Shown here: one piece after another, positions 34,674-43,047 of the stretch
How positions within the stretch are numbered: position 1 is the stretch's first letter
How the letters are laid out: each line of letters begins with the position of its first letter
Source: an uncultured Collinsella sp.
GTDB taxonomy: Bacteria > Actinomycetota > Coriobacteriia > Coriobacteriales > Coriobacteriaceae
DNA: 44,060 nt
Direction of reading: 5' to 3'
Assembly: GCA_900542165.1 (NCBI GenBank)
Contig: UQMM01000018.1
Coordinates: 1-44,060 of the forward strand
Notes under the pieces: model-generated
The model's database searches: none
Told to the model about the DNA's origin: nothing
The model's input: the letters and a program-made list of their open reading frames with translations, nothing else
Translations under genes and position numbers: made by a program

Positions 34674-34679
34674 ATTATA
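34674..34679 (-). promoter_or_regulatory. -10 box of pyk
   Basis: TATAAT on the minus strand, 64 bp before the pyk start. Upstream lie two similar segments, GACCGAATACC and GACCGTATGCC, 23 bp apart, possible regulator sites. The -35 is unclear. Confidence 0.5.
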
Positions 34680-34903
34680 ACGAAATGGCGACCGAATACC
34701 CCAAAAAATCGACCGTATGCCGAATTAGAAGTTCATTTTTTGCGAAAAAACGGTATATGAAAAATCTTTACCAACCGTTCTGACCGCTGCTATCTGGGCG
34801 ATATTTCAGTTTGACGATGTGCCGAAGAAAAAACGTTTTATCAATATTGAGCATCACACGGTCTGCATCGTTGCACTCGAGCCGTGTTTCCAATTGGAAT
34901 GTT

Positions 34904-34933
34904 TTGGCTAGACGCGCTGCTTTGGGGTACCAT
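34904..34933 (+). promoter_or_regulatory. P-type ATPase promoter
   Basis: -35 TTGGCT (34904-34909), 18-bp spacer, -10 TACCAT (34928-34933) within GTACCATAGCT, also seen before metA. The start point would be about 34940, just before the structured leader. Confidence 0.5.
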
Positions 34934-34947
34934 AGCTCCACTATCAA

Positions 34948-35044
34948 CTGCCGCTCAGCACGGCAGCCTTGATGAGCCCTTGCCCTTCTCCTGGGAATTA
35001 TGATCGGGCATCAATCTGCTGAGTGGCCCGAATCCCAGGAGGGG
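34948..35044 (+). ncRNA. Structured leader with loop-loop pairing, candidate cation riboswitch
   Basis: Hairpin 1: CTGCCG (34948-34953) / CGGCAG (34961-34966) with loop CTCAGCA. Hairpin 2: CGGGC (35005-35009) / GCCCG (35026-35030), whose 16-nt loop contains TGCTGAG (35017-35023), the exact complement of loop 1. A long outer stem, CTCCTGGGA (34988-34996) / TCCCAGGAG (35033-35041), extends to about 12 bp with G-T pairs and buries the AGGAGGGG ribosome binding site. An alternative helix, TTGAT(GA)GCCC (34969-34979) / GGGCATCAA (35006-35014), would disrupt hairpin 2. I cannot match it to yybP-ykoY, M-box or NiCo riboswitches. Confidence 0.6.
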
Positions 35045-35051
35045 ACTCTAT

Positions 35052-37733
35052 ATGCAAAAGGAATACCTGTCCGCCGCGGCGGAGGTGCTCAGCGACCAGG
35101 GCGTCGATGAGAACCTCGGCCTGAGCAACGACGAGGCGTCGTCGCGCCTCGCCAAGACAGGCCCTAACAAGCTCGAGGAAGCCGAGAAAACGCCGCTGTG
35201 GAAGCGTTTCTTTGAGCAGATGGCCGACCCCATGGTCATCATGTTGATCGTTGCCGCCGTCATCAGCGCGCTCACGGGTATGGTCAAGGGCGAGCCCGAC
35301 TTTGCCGACGTCGCCATCATCATGTTCGTCGTTATCGTCAACTCGGTACTGGGCGTGGTCCAGGAAGCCAAGAGCGAAGAGGCCCTCGAGGCCCTGCAGG
35401 AGATGAGCGCGGCGCAGTCCAAGGTGCTGCGCGACGGCAAGCTCGTGCACCTGCCGAGCGCCGAGCTCGTGCCCGGTGACGTGATCATGCTCGAGGCGGG
35501 CGACTCCGTCCCGGCCGACTGCCGTGTGCTCGAGAGCGCCACGATGAAGATCGAGGAGGCCGCCCTTACCGGCGAGTCCGTGCCCGTCGAGAAGCATGCC
35601 AACGTCATTGAGCTCGCCGCCGGCATCGACGACGTGCCGCTCGGCGACCGCAAGAACATGTGCTACATGGGTTCCACCGTGGTATACGGCCGCGGTCGCG
35701 CCGTCGTGGTCGGCACCGGTATGAACACCGAGATGGGCAAGATCGCCGGCGCCCTGGCCGAGGCCAAGGAAGAGCTCACACCGCTGCAGGTGAAGCTCGC
35801 CGAGCTCAGCCGCATCCTTACCATCATGGTTATCGTCATCTGCGTCGTCATCTTTGGCGTCGACATCATCCGTCACGGCGTGGGCAACGTCCTCACCGAC
35901 CCGACAGCCTTGCTCGATACCTTTATGGTTGCCGTCTCGCTCGCCGTTGCCGCCATCCCCGAGGGCCTGGTCGCCGTCGTGACCATCGTGCTGTCGCTCG
36001 GCGTGACCAAGATGGCCAAGCGTCAGGCGATCATCCGCAAGCTTTCTGCCGTCGAGACACTCGGCTGCACGCAGACCATCTGCTCGGACAAGACCGGCAC
36101 GCTTACCCAGAACAAGATGACCGTCGTCAAGCACGAGCTCGCTGCGCCTAAGGAGAAGTTCCTGGCCGGTATGGCGCTGTGTTCCGATGCCCAGTGGGAC
36201 GATGACCTGGGCGAGGCCGTGGGCGAGCCGACTGAGTGCGCGCTCGTCAACGACGCCGGCAAGGCTGGTCTCACTGGCCTGACTGCCGAGCACCCGCGCG
36301 TGGGTGAGGCCCCGTTTGACTCGGGCCGCAAGATGATGTCCGTGGTCGTCGAGACCCTGGACGGCGAGTACGAGCAGTACACCAAGGGCGCGCCCGACGT
36401 GGTGATCGGCCTGTGCACCCATATCTACGACGGCGATAAGGTCGTCCCCCTAACCGAGGAGCGTCGCGCCGAGCTCGTGGCCGCTAACAAGGCCATGGCC
36501 GACGAGGCCCTGCGCGTACTGGCGCTGGCAAGCCACACCTACACCGAGGTCCCGAGTGACTGCAGCCCCGCTGCGCTCGAGCACGACCTGGTCTTCTGCG
36601 GCCTGTCCGGCATGATTGACCCGGTCCGCCCCGAGGTCGCCGACGCCATCCGCGAGGCCCACGATGCCGGTATCCGCACCGTCATGATTACGGGCGACCA
36701 CATCGACACCGCCGTGGCCATCGCCAAGCAGCTGGGTATCGTCACCGATCGCAGCCAGGCCATCACCGGCGCCGACCTCGACCGCATGAGCGACGAGGAA
36801 CTCGACGCGCACATCGAGGACTACGGCGTGTACGCCCGCGTCCAGCCCGAGCACAAGACACGCATCGTCGAGGCTTGGAAGTCGCGCGACCAGATCGTGG
36901 CCATGACGGGCGACGGCGTCAATGACGCCCCGTCCATCAAGCGCGCCGACATCGGCGTTGGCATGGGCATCACCGGTACCGATGTCACCAAGAACGTCGC
37001 CGACATGGTGCTTGCCGACGACAATTTCGCCACCATCATCGGTGCCTGCGAAGAGGGCCGTCGCATCTACGACAACATCCGCAAGGTCATCCAGTTCCTG
37101 CTTTCGGCCAACCTTGCCGAGGTCTTCTCGGTGTTTATCGCCACGCTCATCGGCTTTACCATCTTTCAGCCGGTGCAGCTGCTGTGGGTGAACCTGGTCA
37201 CCGACTGCTTCCCCGCGCTCGCGCTGGGCATGGAGGATGCCGAGGGCGACATCATGAAGCGCAAGCCGCGCAACGCCAAGGACGGTGTCTTTGCCGGCAA
37301 TATGGGTCTGGACTGCGTGGTCCAGGGCCTAATCATCACCGTGCTGGTGCTGGCGAGCTTCTTTGTGGGCGTGTACTTTGACATGGGCTACATCCACATC
37401 GCCGATATGATCGCCGGCAATGCCGACGAGGAAGGCGTGATGATGGCGTTCATCACGCTCAACATGGTCGAGATTTTCCACTGCTTCAATATGCGCAGCC
37501 GTCGTGCGTCGCTGTTCGCCATGAAGAAGCAGAACAAGTGGCTGTGGGCTTCCGCCGCGCTGGCACTGGTGCTGACGGTGATCGTGACCGTGCAGCCGAT
37601 GCTTGCCGAGATGTTCTTTGGCCCTGTGACGCTTGAACTCAAGGGCGTTCTTGCCGCGCTGGGCCTGGCCTTCCTGATCATCCCGCTGATGGAGATCTAC
37701 AAGGCGATCATGCGCGCGGTCGAGAAGGAGTAA
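35052..37733 (+). CDS. Calcium-type cation-transporting P-type ATPase (P2A)
   Basis: An 893-residue membrane pump that exports cations using ATP. Cation-ATPase N-domain (about 5-75), actuator TGES at 173-176, phosphorylated D346 in CSDKTGTLTQNKMT, nucleotide-binding KGAPD, and hinge TGDGVNDAPSIK. About ten membrane spans. M4 has the PEGL motif (303-306), M5 NLAEVF and M6 VNLVTDCFPALALG, which together carry the Glu, Asn and Asp typical of Ca2+ sites, so calcium is the likely substrate (Mn or others possible). The ribosome binding site AGGAGGGG lies inside the upstream leader stem. Confidence 0.94.
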   Translation: MQKEYLSAAAEVLSDQGVDENLGLSNDEASSRLAKTGPNKLEEAEKTPLWKRFFEQMADPMVIMLIVAAVISALTGMVKGEPDFADVAIIMFVVIVNSVLGVVQEAKSEEALEALQEMSAAQSKVLRDGKLVHLPSAELVPGDVIMLEAGDSVPADCRVLESATMKIEEAALTGESVPVEKHANVIELAAGIDDVPLGDRKNMCYMGSTVVYGRGRAVVVGTGMNTEMGKIAGALAEAKEELTPLQVKLAELSRILTIMVIVICVVIFGVDIIRHGVGNVLTDPTALLDTFMVAVSLAVAAIPEGLVAVVTIVLSLGVTKMAKRQAIIRKLSAVETLGCTQTICSDKTGTLTQNKMTVVKHELAAPKEKFLAGMALCSDAQWDDDLGEAVGEPTECALVNDAGKAGLTGLTAEHPRVGEAPFDSGRKMMSVVVETLDGEYEQYTKGAPDVVIGLCTHIYDGDKVVPLTEERRAELVAANKAMADEALRVLALASHTYTEVPSDCSPAALEHDLVFCGLSGMIDPVRPEVADAIREAHDAGIRTVMITGDHIDTAVAIAKQLGIVTDRSQAITGADLDRMSDEELDAHIEDYGVYARVQPEHKTRIVEAWKSRDQIVAMTGDGVNDAPSIKRADIGVGMGITGTDVTKNVADMVLADDNFATIIGACEEGRRIYDNIRKVIQFLLSANLAEVFSVFIATLIGFTIFQPVQLLWVNLVTDCFPALALGMEDAEGDIMKRKPRNAKDGVFAGNMGLDCVVQGLIITVLVLASFFVGVYFDMGYIHIADMIAGNADEEGVMMAFITLNMVEIFHCFNMRSRRASLFAMKKQNKWLWASAALALVLTVIVTVQPMLAEMFFGPVTLELKGVLAALGLAFLIIPLMEIYKAIMRAVEKE

Positions 37734-37745
37734 GTTAACCTGTCC

Positions 37746-37834
37746 GGGCCCGCCCCTGCGTGTTTTCTTCTTCGCTGGTCCTCGCGCTTCGCGCTGCGGG
37801 ATCGCTCAGAAGAAAACACTCCCGGGGTGGGCCC
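37746..37834. repeat. Large palindromic intergenic element
   Basis: The outer 11-bp arms GGGCCCGCCCC (37746-37756) and GGGGTGGGCCC (37824-37834) pair with one G-T. The inner 12-bp arms GTGTTTTCTTCT (37760-37771) and AGAAGAAAACAC (37808-37819) pair perfectly. The centre contains GCGC-TTC-GCGC. There is no T-run, and a separate terminator follows, so this is more than a terminator. Confidence 0.7.
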
Positions 37835-37894
37835 TACGGTATCCTTGCTGGCTTTACTCCCGCGCGGACGATAAAGGGCTGAGGGAAAGTTTGT

Positions 37895-37928
37895 GAGCTG
37901 GTCGGGCTTTGCCCGGCCAGCTCTTTTT
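37895..37928 (+). terminator. Terminator between P-type ATPase and rsgA
   Basis: A 13-bp stem (37895-37907 with 37911-37923, one T-G pair), 3-nt loop, then TTTTT. Confidence 0.9.
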
Positions 37929-37976
37929 GATTTAAAATACCTGCTCAGTTGTGATTTATGGTGCTGGGAGGCGCTT

Positions 37977-39161
37977 GTGGGCAAGGCTAAGGCTAAGGCG
38001 AAGAAAAAGACGACGGGGGCGCGGGCTAAGCGTGACCGTCGTCGGAAACTCGCGACCGAAGCGCCCGTGTCTGCCGAGGAGCTGCTGGCAAGCGTGCCGG
38101 GACTTGATGCGCTGCAGGATGTTCCGGCGTTTGATGACCTGCCGGTCGATGAAGCCCAGCAGACTGCCTTTGATGATTTCTGCGCACATGCTGAGGAGCC
38201 CGAACAGATGCAGCTGGGTGCCGTTATTCGCCTGGATCGCGGGTTTCCGCTGGTGGCCACTGCCGACGACACCTTTCGCGCCGAGCATGCCGTGGGGTTT
38301 GCCAAGTCGCGCGGCGAGGACGAGGTCCTGCTGCCTGCCGTGGGCGACCGTGTGGCGGTGCGCCGCGCTCCCGGGCACGATATGGGCGTGATTGAGTGCG
38401 TGCTGCCGCGCCGTACGAGCTTTGAGCGTTGGCGCGGCCGTGCCCGCGGAGAGCGCCAGGTGCTCTGCTCCAACGTGGATAGCGTGCTAATCGTGCAGGC
38501 GCTCGGTGCCGGTGAGGTGCTGCTCGACCGCGTGGCGCGCTCGCTGGTGTTGGCGCTCGACTGCGATGTCGATCCGGCGGTGGTGCTCACCAAAGCTGAC
38601 CGCTGCGATGCCGAGGAGCTCGAGCGCGATTTGGACCGCGTGCGCCGCCTGGTGGGTCCGGACGTGCGCGTGATCGTGACGTCTTCTGCCGAGGGCCGCG
38701 GCCTGGACGAGGTCCGTGCCTGCGTGCCCGCCGGGAGCTGCGCCATGATTCTGGGCGAGTCGGGTGCCGGTAAGTCGACGCTGCTCAATGCACTGCTGGG
38801 CCACGATACGTTGGCGACCGGCGGTGTGCGCGAACGCGACGACCAGGGCCGTCACACTACCGTCGCGCGCGTGATGGTGGCGCTGCCGGGCGACGCCGGC
38901 GTGATCGCCGATGCCCCGGGCCTGCGCAGCCTGCCGCTCGTGGGTCACGAGCGGGGTCTGGCGCGCGCCTTCCCCGAGATTGTCGAGGCATCGCGCGCGT
39001 GCCGGTTTGGCGATTGCACACATACCCATGAGCCGGGTTGCGCCGTTCGCGAGGCCGAGGACGCCGGGCAGATTGACAGCCTGCGTCTGGAAACGTTCCA
39101 AAACCTGGCGTCATCCATGCGCGTGAGCGCTCAAATGCTCGATCCAGATGTCCATCTGTAA
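37977..39161 (+). CDS. rsgA: Ribosome small-subunit-dependent GTPase RsgA
   Basis: A 394-residue circularly permuted GTPase that helps late 30S maturation. A basic Lys-rich N-terminus (KAKAKAKKKTTGARAKRDRRRK in parts), then an OB fold (about 85-155), then G4 TKAD before G1 GESGAGKST and G3 DAPG. The C-terminal zinc motif is CRFGDCTHTHEPGC. The start is GTG at 37977 with GGGAGG 7 nt upstream; longer in-frame sequence runs back into the terminator. The N-terminal extension before the OB fold is longer than in E. coli RsgA. TAAAAT at 37933-37938 may be its -10. Confidence 0.93.
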   Translation: MGKAKAKAKKKTTGARAKRDRRRKLATEAPVSAEELLASVPGLDALQDVPAFDDLPVDEAQQTAFDDFCAHAEEPEQMQLGAVIRLDRGFPLVATADDTFRAEHAVGFAKSRGEDEVLLPAVGDRVAVRRAPGHDMGVIECVLPRRTSFERWRGRARGERQVLCSNVDSVLIVQALGAGEVLLDRVARSLVLALDCDVDPAVVLTKADRCDAEELERDLDRVRRLVGPDVRVIVTSSAEGRGLDEVRACVPAGSCAMILGESGAGKSTLLNALLGHDTLATGGVRERDDQGRHTTVARVMVALPGDAGVIADAPGLRSLPLVGHERGLARAFPEIVEASRACRFGDCTHTHEPGCAVREAEDAGQIDSLRLETFQNLASSMRVSAQMLDPDVHL

Positions 39162-39178
39162 TTGATTTTTCCTATGAC

Positions 39179-39213
39179 AGCCGTCTCCCAACTGTTCGGG
39201 AGACGGCTTTTTT
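39179..39213 (+). terminator. rsgA terminator
   Basis: An 11-bp stem (39179-39189 with 39198-39208... AGCCGTCTCCC/GGGAGACGGCT), 8-nt loop, then TTTTT. Confidence 0.92.
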
Positions 39214-39251
39214 GCTGCGGAAAAGCCTCGAAACATGCAGCTTGCTGACGT

Positions 39252-39303
39252 GCTGACCAAAACCTTGCCATGAGCTTGACGGGCTGGTCAGCTTTTGGTC
39301 AGC
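39252..39303. promoter_or_regulatory. Inverted repeat upstream of tad operon
   Basis: An 11-bp perfect inverted repeat GCTGACCAAAA (39252-39262) / TTTTGGTCAGC (39293-39303), 30 bp apart, with another GGTCAGC at 39286-39292. Possible operator for the pilus operon; no promoter was firmly identified. Confidence 0.4.
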
Positions 39304-39413
39304 GATTGGTTTGACATCGAAAACCAAGATCGCGATTGCGCCGCTTTGCACTCTGACCGCCCAGACAATGGTGGTACGGGCATTCGCCCGGCACTGCCAT
39401 GAGAGGAGCGGCC

Positions 39414-40073
39414 GTGAACAAGAGCAAGCGCATCGCCATCAGTCTGGTCGCGGGCGTGCTCGCTGCTCTGCTCTGCATGGTTTACGGCTCGTCGATCCGC
39501 TCGCAAGCCGAACGGGTCCAGGCTGAGACCTTGGCCAAGTACGGTGGCGATCGCGTCGAGGTATGCGTCGCGGCGCGCGATATCGATGTGGGCGAGACCC
39601 TCGATGAGACCAATGTCATAACCCAGGAATGGCTGACAAGTCTGCTGCCGCGTGACGCGGCGACCGAGCTGCGCCAGGTGCGCGGCGACGTGACGACTTC
39701 GCGTATTCCCAAAAACGCCGTGATCTGCAATGTCTACACCAAGGCCGAGAGCCACAAGCTCGAGGTGCCTAAGGGCAAGGTCGCCGTTTCGGTGGCGGTC
39801 GATGCCGAGCACTCGGTCGGCGGCGCCACGGGCGTGGGCAGCTACGTGGATGTGTATGTGCAAAAAGACGGCGTAACCGATCGGCTGTGCGGCGCGTACG
39901 TGATCGATACCAGTGAGGATTCCGGTGCCACGCGCGAGGGCAAGATCGAATGGGTGACGCTGGCGGCTGACCCCGAAGACGTCAAGGAACTGCTGGGAGC
40001 CTCGGGCAAGGGAACGGTCAGCTTGACGATTCCTGCCACGGCGCGCGGCAAAAAGAGCGGAGGCGACGAGTGA
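39414..40073 (+). CDS. Tad pilus assembly protein CpaB/RcpC-like (SAF domain)
   Basis: 219 residues. One N-terminal membrane span (about 6-26, ISLVAGVLAALLCMVYG), then an SAF-type domain (VCVAARDIDVGETLDETNV) and the RcpC/CpaB-like segment (GKVAVSVAVDAEHSVGGATGVGSYVDVYV in parts). Such proteins are part of the Tad/Flp pilus machine at the envelope. The start is GTG at 39414, with GAGGAG 6 nt upstream; an in-frame ATG at 39399 would contain that ribosome binding site. First gene of a run of overlapping tad genes. Confidence 0.85.
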   Translation: MNKSKRIAISLVAGVLAALLCMVYGSSIRSQAERVQAETLAKYGGDRVEVCVAARDIDVGETLDETNVITQEWLTSLLPRDAATELRQVRGDVTTSRIPKNAVICNVYTKAESHKLEVPKGKVAVSVAVDAEHSVGGATGVGSYVDVYVQKDGVTDRLCGAYVIDTSEDSGATREGKIEWVTLAADPEDVKELLGASGKGTVSLTIPATARGKKSGGDE

Positions 40074-41722
40074 TGAAGGCGATCTGGCTTGCGTGCTGCG
40101 CGTGCGGCGATTACGGGCTGCTGCAGCGGGAAGTCGAGGGCCGTGATGCGGGTGCACAGGTGCTTCGCGTGGGTGACCTGGACGGGCTGATTTCCATGGC
40201 GCGGGCGTTTCCGTCGCGCCGCGGGGCTGCCATCATCGCGGCGTCTCTGTTTGATACCGAAGATGTGCGCAAGACTGTTGCGCGCCTGACGGCCGAAGGC
40301 CGCGTGAGCCGCGTGGTCGTGTTGATAGAAGCACTCGATCCGTCGGATATCGAGGGGTTGTTTCGCGCAGGGGCGACCGAGGTCATCGCTGCGCACAGTA
40401 TATGCGGCAACGGGCGCGCGGGCGAGGGAGCGGTTGATTCCGATCGGCACATGACGATTGAGCCCGATGCTTTTGTTGATAGGGAACCCGGGGCGCCTCG
40501 CGCTACAAGAGGCCCGCGTGTTGATGATTATGGAAAAGCGGAAGCCGAGCATGGTCGGCGCCCCCGGAACCCCCTTGTATACGATGACGCTGGAGGGCCG
40601 GCGCAGCATGCTGGCGACTCCCCGGCTGTAGATATGGGATACGTGCACGGCGTGAATCTGGCGGATGAACTCGACGAAGTTGAGGGCTTTGCCGGGTGCG
40701 GCGAGTTGTCGCTGATGCAGCATGAGCAGATTGCGCAGAACGAACCTGCCTCGCAGACCGAACAAGCTGCCATGCCGGCTTGGACGCAGCGTGTGGTTGC
40801 GGCGGGGGAGACGGGGACGCTGCCACCGACGCCCGCTCCGCCTCCTCCGATGCCGCCGGCAGACGCTGCCGCTCCGCAGCATCGAGCTCCGGTCATCTGT
40901 GCCATTTCGGGTTCGGGCGGTTGCGGCAAGTCGACGATCGTTGCCACCATGGCACACACATCGTCGCTGTTGGGCTTGCGTGCCGCCGTGCTCGACCTGG
41001 ACCTGATGTTTGGAAACCTTTACGACTTGTTAGGCGTCGATGCTCCGCGCGATATGGCGGCACTTATCGAGCCGTCGGCGGCGGGCGCGCTTGCCGAGCC
41101 GGATATCGTGGCCACATCGATGCGCGTGGCGCCGGGCGTTACGCTCTGGGGCCCCGTCGCGGCGCCCGAGCAAGCCGAGCTCATGGCACGTCCGGTGGAG
41201 CTACTGCTTGATGTTCTGCGTCGCGAATCCGACGTGGTCTTTATCGATACCTCGGTCTTTTGGGGCGACGCCGTGGCGGCTGCGGTGGCGGCGAGCGACC
41301 GTTGCCTGGTCGTTGGCGATGCGGCGGTATCGTCCGCGACATCGGCATCGCGCGTCATTGAACTGGCAAGTCGAGTAGGTGTGCCGCGCACGCGCATGAG
41401 CGCCGTGTTCAACCGGTTCGGTGCGCGCGGGGCAGACGAAGACGTCGCCATGCGCTTTGAGATTGCCTGTGCGTTGAGCTCCAAGATTCGTATCGCCGAT
41501 GGCGGGCAGGATCTCGCCGCGCTCATGGCGTTTGGGCGCGCTGACGAGGCAGTGGGGCAGACCAGCGCTTTTGCGACCAGCGTGCGCGAGGCCACGCGCG
41601 AGATGCTCGTGGAACTGGGGTGCGCCGTCGGCCCTTGGAGCGATATGGTCGCCGACCGTGCAGCGCGCACCGAACGCCCGCGTATCCGCCTTCCCTGGTC
41701 GCGCGAGGGTGATCAGCGATGA
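40073..41722 (+). CDS. TadZ/CpaE-like pilus localisation ATPase
   Basis: 549 residues. An N-terminal receiver-like pseudo-domain (about 1-120), a long Pro/Glu/Ala-rich linker (about 125-275), then a MinD/ParA-like ATPase (about 280-500) with ICAISGSGGCGKST as Walker A. The first lysine of the deviant Walker motif is replaced (Ser-Gly-Gly instead of Lys-Gly-Gly), as often in TadZ/CpaE. LDLDLMFGNLYDLLG is switch-like. Its start overlaps the previous stop (TGATG). It probably recruits the pilus machinery to a pole (family knowledge). Confidence 0.88.
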   Translation: MKAIWLACCACGDYGLLQREVEGRDAGAQVLRVGDLDGLISMARAFPSRRGAAIIAASLFDTEDVRKTVARLTAEGRVSRVVVLIEALDPSDIEGLFRAGATEVIAAHSICGNGRAGEGAVDSDRHMTIEPDAFVDREPGAPRATRGPRVDDYGKAEAEHGRRPRNPLVYDDAGGPAQHAGDSPAVDMGYVHGVNLADELDEVEGFAGCGELSLMQHEQIAQNEPASQTEQAAMPAWTQRVVAAGETGTLPPTPAPPPPMPPADAAAPQHRAPVICAISGSGGCGKSTIVATMAHTSSLLGLRAAVLDLDLMFGNLYDLLGVDAPRDMAALIEPSAAGALAEPDIVATSMRVAPGVTLWGPVAAPEQAELMARPVELLLDVLRRESDVVFIDTSVFWGDAVAAAVAASDRCLVVGDAAVSSATSASRVIELASRVGVPRTRMSAVFNRFGARGADEDVAMRFEIACALSSKIRIADGGQDLAALMAFGRADEAVGQTSAFATSVREATREMLVELGCAVGPWSDMVADRAARTERPRIRLPWSREGDQR

Positions 41723-43047
41723 GCCTGCAAACGAGGATTAAGGCTGCCGGCGCTGCAGCGGCGGCAGCGCCTGTAGATGCGGGGCGTCGCCGCGCGGTGA
41801 AACGACGCACCAAGCGCGCCGTGATGGACCGCATGGGTTACGACGAAGTGGCGCGTATCAGCGCCTATATCGACCCGGCACTTGCCCGCTCGGAATTGCG
41901 TCCCGCGGTGGAGGCGGCGCTCAATATTGAGGAGCCGACCGATCTCGCGACGCCCGAGCGCGAGACCATCATCGACGAGATTTTGGATGACGTGGTGGGC
42001 TTGGGGCCGTTGCAGCCGCTCATCGAGGACGACACCGTTACCGAAATCATGATCAACGGCTGCCGCTCGGCTTTCTTTGAACGCGGCGGCGTCTTGTATC
42101 CCATCGAGCATGCGTTTGAGGATGATGAGCAGATCCGGGTGCTTATCGACCGCATCATCTCGCCACTTGGCCGCCGTATCGACGAGCGCAGCCCCATCGT
42201 CAACGCCCGCCTCAAAACGGGCTATCGCGTCAACGCGGTGATTCCGCCTGTGGCGATTGACGGACCGATTCTCACCATCCGAAAGTTCTCGGACCGTATC
42301 TGCTCGCTGGACGAGCTTGTGGGGCTGGGGTCGCTGCCGCTTTGGTATGCGCAGCTGCTGTCGTGCGCGGTGTCGCTGCGACAGGACCTGGCGGTTGCGG
42401 GAGGCACGGGATCTGGTAAGACCACTCTGCTCAACGCGTTGTCATGCGAGATCTCCACCGGCGAGCGCATCGTGACGATCGAGGACTCTGCCGAGCTCAA
42501 GTTTGCGCATCATCCGCACGTGGTGCGCCTAGAGGCGCGCGAGGCTTCAATTGAGGGCGAGGGCGCGGTGACGATCCGCGACCTGGTGACCAATGCCCTG
42601 CGCATGCGCCCCGACCGCATCGTGGTGGGCGAGGTGCGCGGTGCCGAGTGCTGCGACATGTTGCAGGCCATGAACACGGGCCACGACGGGTCGCTCACCA
42701 CGCTTCATGCGGGTTCCGAGCAGGAGACCGTGGTGCGTCTGACGTTGCTTGCACGTTATGGCATCGATCTGCCGAGCGAGCTCATCGAGGAGCAGATTGC
42801 CATGGCGCTCGACGGCATCGTGATGTCCGAGCGCCACGCCGATGGCAGGCGTTTCGTCTCCTCGTATTCGGGGGTGCGTCGCGCTGCGTCGGGCGGCGTA
42901 GAGCTCGAGCGCTATGTGACTTTCGATGCCGCCGAGCGCACCTGGAAGCTTGACCGCGAGCCGCCGTTTATCGCAGAAGGCCTGCGGTCGGGGACGCTCA
43001 CACAAGAGGAGGTGGACGAATGGAGGTCGCTGTGCCCCTCGTCGTAG
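41719..43047 (+). CDS. tadA: TadA/CpaF secretion ATPase
   Basis: A 442-residue hexameric ATPase that powers pilus assembly. The N-terminal domain is basic and Ala-rich (about 1-35), then GLGPLQPLIEDDTVTEIMING. Walker A GGTGSGKTT is at 228-236, the Asp box IVTIEDSAELKF follows, Walker B is RMRPDRIVVGEVRG, and the His box is GSLTTLHAGS. It overlaps tadZ by 4 nt (ATGA) and tadB by 28 nt. Confidence 0.95.
   Translation: MSLQTRIKAAGAAAAAAPVDAGRRRAVKRRTKRAVMDRMGYDEVARISAYIDPALARSELRPAVEAALNIEEPTDLATPERETIIDEILDDVVGLGPLQPLIEDDTVTEIMINGCRSAFFERGGVLYPIEHAFEDDEQIRVLIDRIISPLGRRIDERSPIVNARLKTGYRVNAVIPPVAIDGPILTIRKFSDRICSLDELVGLGSLPLWYAQLLSCAVSLRQDLAVAGGTGSGKTTLLNALSCEISTGERIVTIEDSAELKFAHHPHVVRLEAREASIEGEGAVTIRDLVTNALRMRPDRIVVGEVRGAECCDMLQAMNTGHDGSLTTLHAGSEQETVVRLTLLARYGIDLPSELIEEQIAMALDGIVMSERHADGRRFVSSYSGVRRAASGGVELERYVTFDAAERTWKLDREPPFIAEGLRSGTLTQEEVDEWRSLCPSS

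Noticed and set aside
34948..35044. yybP-ykoY, M-box or NiCo riboswitch
   Set aside because: I could not find the conserved loop sequences of these families; left as an unassigned structured leader.
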